Shown here: positions 55,869-64,000 of the stretch, in pieces
Position numbering within the stretch: the stretch's first letter is position 1
Layout: every line of letters starts with the position of its first letter
Assembly: GCA_025594325.1 (NCBI GenBank)
Contig: JANHCV010000002.1
Location: forward strand, 1,364,001 to 1,428,000
Reading direction: 5' to 3'
Length of the DNA: 64,000 nt
DNA from: Blastocladiella emersonii ATCC 22665
Taxonomy: Eukaryota; Blastocladiomycota; Blastocladiomycetes; Blastocladiales; Blastocladiaceae
Program-made: the position numbers and the translations under genes
The notes under the pieces: model-generated
Database searches by the model: none
What the model was told of the DNA's origin: nothing
Seen by the model: the letters and a program-made list of their open reading frames with translations, nothing else

Positions 55869-56359
55869 GGTTGGTTGATGCGTGGTGCGACTATGTGCAA
55901 GTGCAGGTAACGGGGAGAGCGGGGAGGGCGGGCGGGAGGAGAGTTTATATAGCACTGCACTCTGCACGCCTCGATAACGCGCACGCTTCGAGAGAAGAGG
56001 GAAGCGGTCAACCGCACGTGGCGGAACCGGTCAGGTGACGCGATCCAGTCGGGCGCGTCGTTCAGCTTTTTCGGCCGCGGCCGCCCGCCTTCGCCACCCG
56101 CCGCCCTTTCTGCCCTGCCCGCAGTGTCCCCCACTGTACCCGTAATCAGCCAGTCGGTCCGCCCAGTCTCTCGCTGCAGCCGCTCTGCTCTGCCTCGCAG
56201 CAGCTCATGTAACACACGCTGCCGTGCCCGGTCTAGCAGTCCCGTCCCGCGCGTCGAGCCGTGCCGTGCCGTGCCGCGCCACCCCGCCCTGGTCCGCCCA
56301 AAACCGTCTCCTCCTCTCCCCTCTCACTCCTCGACACGCAACCGAGATCACGAAACAGC
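55869..56359. other. Divergent promoter region between UAP1 and alpha-actinin genes
   Basis: This 491-base gap has no gene. It holds the UAP1 TATA-like box and, toward the actinin start, a C/T-rich leader with repeats of a CGTGCCGTGC type near 56220-56280. No ACGCGT palindrome was noticed here. Confidence 0.35.
55944..55951 (-). promoter_or_regulatory. TATA box of the UAP1 gene
   Basis: The minus strand reads TATATAAA here, 76-83 bases upstream of the UAP1 ATG, in an otherwise GC-rich gap. Position and sequence suit a core promoter TATA box for a strongly expressed gene. Confidence 0.5.
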
Positions 56360-58359
56360 ATGTCGCAATACGGATCGCGCTCCTCGCTCAACGAGTTCTC
56401 GCCCAGCGCCGCGTCGACGGCCTCGGTGCAGGACAACGCCCGCATCATGGACAAGACGTGGGAGATCGTCCAGAAGAAGAGTACCAGCGCTCCTCTGGCC
56501 GCATGCATCGCGGCGTCGCCCTAATGCGCGATCGTGTAGCCTTCACCAAGTGGGTCAACACCAAGCTGCAGCTGCGCGGCATGGCCGTGACGGACCTGGC
56601 GACGGAGCTCGCCGACGGCGTGGCGCTCATCAACCTGCTCGAGATCATTGGCGACGAGCCGCTCAGCCGCTACACCAAGTCGCCGCGCCTGCGCATCCAG
56701 AAGGTGGAGAACCTGAACGTGGCGCTCGGCTTCATCAAGCGCCGCGGCGTCAACCTCGTGTCGATCGGCGCCGAGGACATTGTCGACGCCAACGAGAAGC
56801 TCATTCTCGGCATGATCTGGACCATCATCCTGCGCTTCTCGATCGCCGACATCTCCGAGGAGGGGCTCACCGCCAAGGAGGGCCTGCTGCTGTGGTGCCA
56901 GCGCAAGACGGCGCCCTACGCGCCCACGGTCGCCGTCAAGGACTTCACCTTCTCGTGGCAGGACGGCCTCGCCTTCTGCGCCCTCATCCACCGCCACCGC
57001 CCCGACCTCATCGACTTTGAGAACCTCAACAAGGCCGACAAGCACGGCAACATGGCGCTCGCCTTCGACGTGGCGCAGACGCACCTCAACATCCCCAAGC
57101 TGCTCGACGTCGAGGACGTGGTCGACCTCGTCAAGCCCGACGAGCGGTCCATCATGACCTACGTCGCCCAGTACTTCCACGCCTTCTCGCAGCTCGACAA
57201 GTTCGAGGTGGCCGGCCGCCGCGTCAACAAGTTTGTGCAGGTCATGGCGTCCGCCTACGAGATGCAGAACGACTACGAGAAGCGCGCGCGCGCCCTCGTC
57301 GCCCTCGTCGACGACAAGCAGGCCGCGTGGGCCGCGACCACGCTCGCCGACACGTACGCCGAGGCCAAGGTGCAGTCCAACGACTTCAACGAGTACAAGA
57401 ACTCGGTCAAGCGGACCTGGGTCCAGGAGAAGCGCGAGCTCGACGCCCTGCTCGGCAACATCCAGACCAAGCTCGCCACGTACCACCTCAAGCCGTACGC
57501 GCCGCCCGCGGGGCTCGCGCTCGCCGACGTGGACGCGCACTGGAACCAGCTGCTGGTCAAGGAGGGCCAGTACAAGAAGTCGATCAACGCCAAGATCAAG
57601 GACATCAAGGAGACGCTGCAGACGGCGTACGCGACCCAGGCCAACCAGCTGCAGGCCGAGCTCAACGACATTTCGCTCGCCCTCGCCGACCTCGACGGCG
57701 AGCTCGACCACCAGGCGGCGCGCGTCGTCAGCCTGCAGGACCGCCTCCCCGAGCTCAACACCAAGCTCGCGGCGCTGCACGCGCTCAACGACGAGTGCCG
57801 CGCGGCCAACATCGAGGAGAACGAGTACACGATCTACTCGGTCGAGGACCTCGAGTTCGACCTCGGGGTCGTGACGGCGTCGTTGACCAAGAAGCTCGGG
57901 TTCGTCGAGAACCAGCGCGTCGCGCGCCAGATGACCAACGTGACGCCGCAGCAGCTCGAGGAGTTCGAGACCACGTTCCGCCACTTTGACAAGGACCTCT
58001 CCAACACGCTGTCGGACATTGAGTTCAAGGCGTCGCTCGCCGGGCTCGGCATCGCCTACACGGACGACGAGTTCCTCCGCGTCTTCACGTCCGTCTCGCA
58101 GGACGAGGGCGCCGTCAACTTTGAGCAGTTTGTCGGGTTCATGCGCAACCTGACCGAGGACCGCACCTCGGCCGACCAGCTCCTCGCCGCCTTTGGTCAG
58201 CTCGCCAACGGCAAGAACACCGTCTCCGAGGCCGACATGCGCATCGCCCACCTCCCCGCCGAGACGATCCAGTTCCTCACCGAGGTCATGCCCCGCGACG
58301 CCTCGGGCGACAACTTTGACTTTGCCGCTTACCTCGCCCAGGCGTTCCCGCAGCAGTAA
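56360..58359 (+). CDS. Alpha-actinin (fungal short form)
   Basis: Two exons (56360-56480 and 56540-58359; 59-nt intron GTACCA...GTGTAG) give 646 aa. The junction restores WEIVQKKTFTKWVNTKLQ, the classic start of actinin CH1. Two calponin-homology domains (about 40-145 and 155-262; LLLWCQRKTAPY, DGLAFCALIHRHRPDLIDF) form the actin-binding part. A central rod of about two spectrin-like repeats (about 285-500) gives antiparallel dimers. The C-terminus (about 505-646) has EF-hand folds: FRHFDKDLSNTLSDIEFKAS retains calcium-binding residues, the others are degenerate. The short rod is typical of fungal and protist actinins (animals have four repeats). It cross-links actin at the cytokinetic ring and cell cortex. 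Confidence 0.95.
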
Positions 58360-58592
58360 CGCTCGCGAGCGCGAGTCCCCGTCTTGCAGCCCGTCTTGTA
58401 TTCCCCCACCACCCTCGCGTCTGAAATGATTGAATAATTGATCTGCCTACCCGTTCTCCTGCAAAATTTTCACGCCTGAGCCCTTCCCACGCGGACTGAG
58501 ATCGAGGGCAGGGTCGGCCGCAAGCCGGGTCGCGCGTTCCTCCGCGACCCCTCCTCTCTCCCCTCATCATCAAATGGAGTCTACACCAAACC

Positions 58593-61089
58593 ATGGAACC
58601 TAGTGAACCCGTACAACCACCAACCAGCGACGCCGGCGCCGATCCGCGCCCGCCGCCGGCAAAGCGACTGAAGCGGCCGCGCGTGTCGCACGCGTGCGAG
58701 ACGTGCAAGCGGCGCAAGTCCAAGTGCGACGGCCAGCTGCCGTGCCGCAACTGCAGCGAGAACCACCTCGAGTGCCGCTACAGCGACCCGACGCCGCGCC
58801 AGGCCAAGGGCGCCGCCCGCGCGGCTGCCGCGTCGGGCGCGCTGACCGCCGCGGGCGACCCGACGGCGCTGCTCGACCCGCCACCGCCGACGCAGCAACC
58901 GCTCGACTCGAACACGGCGACGTCGTCGATGCAGCGCGCGCCGACCGCGCAGGAGATCGAGGAGATCAGCGACTCAATGACCCTGTTCGTGCGCATCGAC
59001 GACGACGGGCACCCGCGGTCCTTCTCCAACTTCGGGCCCTCAAACGGCATGCACGTGCTGCGCAAGTGGTCGGCCTCGGTGCGGTCGGGCGTGGTGCACC
59101 ACCCGGCGGCGTTTGGCGACCGGATCCCCCTGCGCGAGCTGCAGCGCGAGGCGGCGCTGTTCCCCGCCAAGGCGATCGTGCGCCGGCTCGTCGATGTGTA
59201 CTTTGAGACGGTCGGCGTGTGGATCCCGATGGTCGACCGGCGCGCCGTCGACCGCGAGCTCGCGCTCGACGTGCCCAAGTGCGCGTTCCACGTGTACGCG
59301 ATGATGGCGTGTGGCGCGATGCGCCTCGAAATGGCCAACCGCATCACCGCCGTCAACGCGCGCGTGCTCCTATCGCGCGTCTTTGCCGAGCGCGCGAAAC
59401 ACGGCCTCCTGCGCATGGACTCGCTCCACCTCCAGTCGATCGAGGGCGTCCAGGCCGCCCTGCTCCTCACATATTACTCGCTCAACGTGCCCAGCATGTC
59501 GCCGTGGATCATTGCCGGCACCGCGGTCCGTATCGCCCAGGACGTGGGTCTGTACCTGCCGCCCGACACGGCCCAGTTCCGCGCCGTCCAGCGGTGCGTC
59601 CCGACGGCGCTCAAGACGTTTGGCGGCGTGTTCGTCGTCGACTGCCTCATGTCCCTCGTCACGGGCAGGCCCGCGATGCTGAGGGAGGAGGAGTGTTACC
59701 TCGATTTCGAGGGGTTCCTGCGCACGCCCGAGAACCAGGCCAAGTACGCCGACGAGCTGCTCGTCGACACGGACCACCCGTTCATCTGGTACGGCTCGTG
59801 CTACCTCTGTTCATTCGGCCGAGCTAACAACGCAACTCGATAGGGTCATCCGCCTCGCCAGCATCATGTCCAAGGTGACGCGCAGCCTCAACAGCATCGA
59901 GCTGCGGCGCAAGCTGCCGTACACGCTGCCCGAGATCCACCAGCTGCTGTCCGACTTCCGCGCCGCGCTGCCCGCGAGCATGCTCGCGTCGCGCACCCAC
60001 CCGACGCCCGTGATGCGGTGCCAGGCCGCGGTCCTCGAGCTGCACTACTACTCGCTCGTCATCTCGCTGTACCGCCCGCTCGTCTCGGCACGCTCATCCG
60101 TGATCCCCGCGCCGCTCAAGCAGCAGTACCTCGCCCTGCTCAACGGCGCGCTCGTCGCCATGCTTGACGTCTTTGACACGATCGCCCCCGACCTCGCATC
60201 GTACCCTCACACCGTTTTCCATGAGCTGCTTTCGTGCATGTCGTGCTGCGTGCTCCTCGTCGCGCACGACCCGAGCGCCGGCCGCACGCTGACGGCGACG
60301 ACGCTCGGGTACCTCGACCGCATCCACGGCATCATCCAGCAGTGCGCCGAAGTGTGGCCCGCGATCCACAGGCTCGCCCTCGTCACGCTCGAAATCAAGG
60401 CCACCGTCATGGGTACCACACCCAGCGTCTCGAGCCTCGACGCGCACCTGCAGTGGGTCACGGCCCGCATCAACGCCGCGTCCGAGGCTACCATGGACCT
60501 CCTCGAGACCCCGCGCGACGACCAGCGCGCTGCCGTCGCCCTCGTTGCGGAACGGTACCTCACGCTCGAGATCCCCGGTGTCCCGATCCCGCGCGCCGCG
60601 GCAGCGGTGGAGCCGGCGGCAGTTGCGGCGGCGGCGACGCACCTCCCGACGCCCGCGCCGCTGATCCTCTCACCTACGTCCGCCGCGCTCGGCAACCCGC
60701 ACGCGAGCGGGGCCGCGCTCGCGCCAGCACCGCCGCCGGGTCCCGACCTGCTGCTCAGCGCGACGGCCCTCGCCAATTTCCCGTGGACCCCGCCGCCACC
60801 ACCACAACTCGTTGGTGCACCGCCGCCGTCGGCCATGTTCAACCCGCTTCCGCCCGCACCACCGCCACTGCAACCGTACCTCGCGCTCCCGACGCTCCCC
60901 GACGCGCTCGCGACCACGGACCTGTCGGGCGTCATTGACTGGTCCGCGTTCGATCTCTCGGTGATGCCCGGCGGGATCAGCGCGATCCATGCGATGATGT
61001 GGGGCGCGGGCGCGGGCGCGGGGATCGGAGGCGGGGGCGGTGGGGATGGAGGAGGAGGGTCTGCGGGGATTGATGGCGGGGGATGGTAG
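58593..61089 (+). CDS. Zn2Cys6 transcription factor with fungal regulatory domain
   Basis: Two exons (58593-59797 and 59844-61089; 46-nt intron GTGCTA...GATAG) give 816 aa. A basic stretch (KRLKRPR) precedes the binuclear zinc cluster, whose six cysteines lie at 35, 38, 45, 51, 54 and 61 (CETCKRRKSKC...CRNC...C, spacing 2-6-5-2-6). The middle (about 200-520) is the helical fungal-type regulatory domain: RLVDVYFETVGVWIPMVDR, VQAALLLTYYSLN, RIAQDVGLYLPPD, YYSLVISLYRPLV. The C-terminus is Pro/Ala/Gly-rich. The family is restricted to fungi, which supports the host assignment. Target genes cannot be inferred, as the neighbours do not form a metabolic cluster. The intron was placed because the first exon otherwise stops shortly after and joining gives GSVIRLASIMSKVT. 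Confidence 0.92.
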
Positions 61090-61564
61090 GGTGAATGTAG
61101 CAACAGTTTTGGCTCAAAGGAACCTAGAACTTGAGCAGTAACGGGAGGGGCAGAGAATGAGGCGTGCACGTGATATGACCGGCGCGTCGGTCGAGCTAGC
61201 CTTGCGGGGAGCCCACTCACTTACACATCAAGATCGCTTCCCAACGCGATGCTTGCACTGGAGTTGTTGTTGAGAGGCCGGGATTACCACGATCGCAATC
61301 CCAGTCCAGTTGGAGCACGGAGGATTCACGCTCAAGCTCTGACGGCGGCCGTTCGATTCAGAGCAGCGTTGAAAGCAACGTCTCGAGAAATAGTGCTTGA
61401 AAAGCGTTGTAGATCACGCGCTCGACTGAACGCCCGCCGAGGCAAGCGTTGGCCCGATCTCGTCGAGGGAAAAACCATGTGACACGTTCGCTCGACCCGC
61501 CGAGGCGGTTTCCCATGCGCACCGGCTCGCAACGCGTCTCTTCTCCTCAAAACGCTTCGCTTCC
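61090..61564. other. Intergenic region after the Zn2Cys6 gene
   Basis: No gene is recognised. A CAACGCGTCTCTTC element (ACGCGT at 61532) lies just before the broken F-box/LRR copy. The base composition becomes visibly less GC-rich from about here to the end of the window. Confidence 0.35.
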
Positions 61565-62394
61565 ATGAATCGACCGCACGTCATGAACTTTTCTGCGTTG
61601 AAAACTCTCACTGTGACTTTTAACCTGTGGACGTCGATGTCGATCGTTCTTGGTGCACCTCGGCTCAAGGAGCTTCAGATCACAGGTCGGACAACCGAAG
61701 ACCACGACGTTGAACCTGATCTCGCTTTTCACTCATCTTTCGACAGATTGACCCAGCTCTGCTTGAACACCGACGCCCCACGCCCAGCTATTCACGAGGA
61801 AATGTTTCCGTCATCCGTTCTCTTGCAGTCCACCCCAAATCGTCGTCGCAGGTCGTTGGCGGGTGTTGGCCGTCCGTCAAGCACCTTCGTCTCCTCAATG
61901 TGCAGCCGCAGGACACCTTTGACCTGCGAGTCGTCGCGTCCGAGATCCCGGCGCTCGCCGAGCTCACGATTGACTTGATGAACTTGAGTATCCATCCCAC
62001 TATCGACCTGAGCATGCTTCTGTTTCTGACCGGCGGATGCGGGATCCGGCAACTCTCAGTTGCATCGCGTACAACCCGGCTCAAGTGGACTTCGGATGGC
62101 GGAACGACCACTGTGGCAAGCATTTTCTGGACACGGCGGACTTCGTCGCAGGCTTTGCGCGAGCTTGCGACTCGGACATTGAACCAAGGGTCGCGAACCA
62201 CGATCAAGCTCAACGTCGGTGCGGGCGACGAGGCGCCGAACCTCGCCACTGCGCAGGCTGTGGTTCATCTGCTTGCCAGCTTCACCGATGCGTGTACTAC
62301 CGTGCTTGTTGACACGTCGGACAAGGGTGTCATCGTGGTCTTGCGCGAGCGCGCTGCGAAGATGCGTGCACAACTCACTTTTGTTGCGATTTGA
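61565..62394 (+). pseudogene. Truncated, frame-broken F-box/LRR paralogue
   Basis: Reading from 61565, the frame MNFSALKTLTVTFNLWTSMS and VLGAPRLKELQI is clearly related to the intact downstream gene (LHFPALESLSLPITLWKPLS, RVLGAPNLTKLRF), down to a shared RLTQLCLN/RLTSLDLE step. No F-box or N-terminal LRR part precedes it. After about 61800 the leucine-rich reading moves to another frame (VKHLRLLNVQPQDTFDLRVV, PALAELTIDLMNL) and runs to a stop at 62394. No normal-length intron explains the shift; the only GT...AG nearby is 25 nt. I read this as a decayed partial duplicate. A short functional gene with an unseen exon, or a sequencing error, remains possible. Confidence 0.55.
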
Positions 62395-62574
62395 ATAATG
62401 GAGCTCTTCATTTATACTATACAGTCATATGTGTTGAGCAACCCTTCGTCGTTCTGCCCTGGAGGCGCGACGCTCATTTCGTGTGACGAAAACGTGACGT
62501 GCAGTGCGCCACACGGAGCCACATCGCGGCGTCGTCAGACGGGAGTCCGCGCTCCCCCAGCCGCGCCGCACAGC

Positions 62575-64000
62575 ATGAAACTAATGGACGCTCCTGACGA
62601 GATCTGGCTTTTGATCATCAACGACTTGCTGCATTTGAACGCGAAACGCGATGTCATTGCGCTGAGCACGACCAGCCGCCGGTTTGCGGACCTGGTCCGC
62701 CCCGTCCTTCACCGGACCATGACGATTAAGCTAAACGCCGACCAGCTTCCTGGATTCTGGCAGGGCGTGCCCATTTGCACGTTTGGCAAACAGCTTGATC
62801 TCCAGCCGTTGCGCGGTTGGCTGCCGCTCGTCAGCGACATTGTGCTCAAACCGAGCTATGCGACCCAGGTCACTGCGAGCTCGATCCCGCCGCTTCGTAC
62901 TCTACTTGAACCCGCAGCTGGTCCTTTGCCCGAGCCCACCGTCGCAGATCTAATTGCTCGGCTTGCCCAAAGCAACCCAATCAACTCGTTCCGTGTCCGC
63001 GGACTCGTCCTCAGTAACGAGTACCTGCTCCACACGATTTCAAGTATTGCTCCGAGTCTCACTCTACTCGACATCTCAATGCAGCAGCTTCCTGTTGCGC
63101 TCAACCTCGAGCATCTTGCTTTGCCATCGCTTACCTCCTTTTCCTTCTACGTCGGCCTGTTGAACAACATGCTCCTTGGCCTCCCGCAGGCTCCCAAGTG
63201 CAGCAAACTCAAGCTTTACATCCCGAGGTGCCCACCAAACCTCATTCGTCAAATCCGCGATATGCAGCATCTCCGATCGCTTACAATCGACGTCTCCGAT
63301 GTCTCCTCGCGTCGTGAGCTCTCTGCCATGCTGCTGACATCGGGCTCTCCCGCCGCATCTCTCGTTCACTGGGGCATCCCCTGGCTGACAATTGAAGAGA
63401 TTGAGCGGCTGCCCTCGATGCCGCACCTCGCATCCTTGTCCCTGCGCCGTCAGAAGACTAACAAGGAACGAGGTGGCGGGGCTCTTCCGACGACCCTCGT
63501 CGACCATGAGCGCGTGGCGCGAATCGCTGCCCGGTTCCCTAACCTTCGCAAGGTATCAATCGACGGCCCAATCGATGCGGATGTTCTTGCGCATCTTTCT
63601 TGGCTTAGCATCGCACCCGCGCTTCATTGTGTTGAGCTCAGCGACCCTTGCGCGTTTGCACGTCCCGTCAATGTGGCTTCGACCCAGCACCTGTTCGACA
63701 ACAGTTGGGGTTTGCATTTTCCGGCCCTTGAGTCGCTTTCGCTTCCTATCACGCTGTGGAAGCCCTTGTCGCGAGTCCTTGGCGCGCCAAACCTCACCAA
63801 GCTTCGATTCGAGAGCACGGGTTGTCACTCGAGCCACATCAAAAGCAGACTTGCGCTACACGAGTCGCTTGCGCGATTGACGAGCTTGGACCTCGAGCTC
63901 GGCAACAAAGTCCCTTTCTTCTACGCGAAAGACTTTCCCGTCCTTTCCCATCTTTCTGCCTCGCTTTCAACACTTCGAGAGCTCGGGGATCGCTTCCCAT
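62575..64000 (+). CDS. F-box/leucine-rich-repeat protein, truncated by the window edge
   Basis: The frame is open from the ATG at 62575 to the end of the window (475 codons, no stop). The N-terminus APDEIWLLIINDLLHLNAKR then DVIALSTTSRRFADLVRPVL is a clear F-box-like start (P-EIW-LI---L----D--ALS-TSR-F--L). The remainder is built of irregular leucine-rich segments (LTLLDISMQQLP, LRSLTIDVSDVSS, LASLSLRRQ, LRKVSIDGP, LTKLRFES), as in fungal F-box proteins that pick substrates for SCF ubiquitin ligases. Codon use is less GC3-biased than in the housekeeping genes, which with the broken tandem relative upstream suggests a fast-evolving family. The true C-terminus is outside the window. Confidence 0.8.
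   Translation, partial: MKLMDAPDEIWLLIINDLLHLNAKRDVIALSTTSRRFADLVRPVLHRTMTIKLNADQLPGFWQGVPICTFGKQLDLQPLRGWLPLVSDIVLKPSYATQVTASSIPPLRTLLEPAAGPLPEPTVADLIARLAQSNPINSFRVRGLVLSNEYLLHTISSIAPSLTLLDISMQQLPVALNLEHLALPSLTSFSFYVGLLNNMLLGLPQAPKCSKLKLYIPRCPPNLIRQIRDMQHLRSLTIDVSDVSSRRELSAMLLTSGSPAASLVHWGIPWLTIEEIERLPSMPHLASLSLRRQKTNKERGGGALPTTLVDHERVARIAARFPNLRKVSIDGPIDADVLAHLSWLSIAPALHCVELSDPCAFARPVNVASTQHLFDNSWGLHFPALESLSLPITLWKPLSRVLGAPNLTKLRFESTGCHSSHIKSRLALHESLARLTSLDLELGNKVPFFYAKDFPVLSHLSASLSTLRELGDRFP

Noticed and set aside
61565-61978. A complete short gene ending at the first stop
   Set aside because: After about 61800 this frame turns into an Arg/Ser-rich shadow while the leucine-rich signal continues in another frame, which points to decay rather than a real C-terminus.
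1-64000. tRNA, rRNA, transposase or reverse transcriptase genes
   Set aside because: Looked for tRNA B-box-like GGTTCGANTCC, transposase DDE context and RT YxDD context by eye. Nothing convincing was seen. A covariance-model scan would be needed to exclude small RNAs.

Overview
The window looks like nuclear DNA of a GC-rich zoosporic (flagellated) fungus, most probably Blastocladiomycota (an Allomyces/Blastocladiella/Catenaria-like organism). That is an inference from gene content. It combines fungal hallmarks (Zn2Cys6 transcription factor, CYP505-type P450-reductase fusion, short alpha-actinin) with motile-cilium genes that non-flagellated fungi have lost (axonemal dynein heavy chain, AXDND1-like protein, SPAG1-like dynein assembly factor, tubulin-tyrosine-ligase-like enzyme). 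Genes are dense on both strands. Introns are tiny (about 41-77 nt) and have a characteristic form: donors are mostly GTACG or GTGCG, and acceptors mostly end in TAG, often GTGTAG. I placed exon borders by reading frame, splice signals and restored protein motifs. None is confirmed by RNA.

Layout: 1-301 5' end of a minus-strand membrane-protein gene; 948-4292 nucleotide-sugar-transporter-like region fused to a type II GT31-like glycosyltransferase; 4444-5244 p24/TMED10 cargo receptor; 7220-9689 homeodomain protein; 9833-12106 TTLL; 12586-13394 ChaC-type gamma-glutamylcyclotransferase; 13461-13797 TFIIH subunit TFB5; 13992-14610 CSN9/CSNAP-like protein; 14733-16831 tail-anchored protein of unknown role; 17191-18417 SPAG1-like; 18619-19618 F-box-like; 19890-21927 HERPUD-like ubiquitin-domain membrane protein; 22098-34555 axonemal inner-arm dynein heavy chain in nine exons (about 3,982 aa); 34903-38985 CNG/HCN-like channel in ten exons; 40001-40772 CHMP2B; 40838-41194 UBL5/Hub1; 41337-43745 BRD8-like bromodomain protein; 43939-47157 AXDND1-like; 47327-51120 CYP505-like P450-reductase fusion; 51783-54337 striatin; 54468-55868 UDP-GlcNAc pyrophosphorylase; 56360-58359 alpha-actinin; 58593-61089 Zn2Cys6 factor; 61565-62394 broken F-box/LRR relative; 62575-64000 intact but edge-truncated F-box/LRR gene. 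The last 3 kb looks less GC-rich than the rest.

How the genes relate: TTLL (tubulin glutamylation or related), SPAG1 (cytoplasmic dynein-arm assembly), the dynein heavy chain (inner-arm motor) and AXDND1 (axonemal dynein light-chain domain) all belong to the flagellum, and the cyclic-nucleotide-binding channel is a plausible zoospore signalling component. Several intergenic regions, including those upstream of the dynein, TTLL, AXDND1 and channel genes, carry an extended palindrome around ACGCGT (GACGCGTC), often in clusters. The remainder is housekeeping: secretion (TMED10, HERPUD-like), ESCRT-III, transcription and repair (TFB5, BRD8), splicing (UBL5), STRIPAK signalling (striatin), chitin-precursor synthesis (UAP1) and actin bundling.
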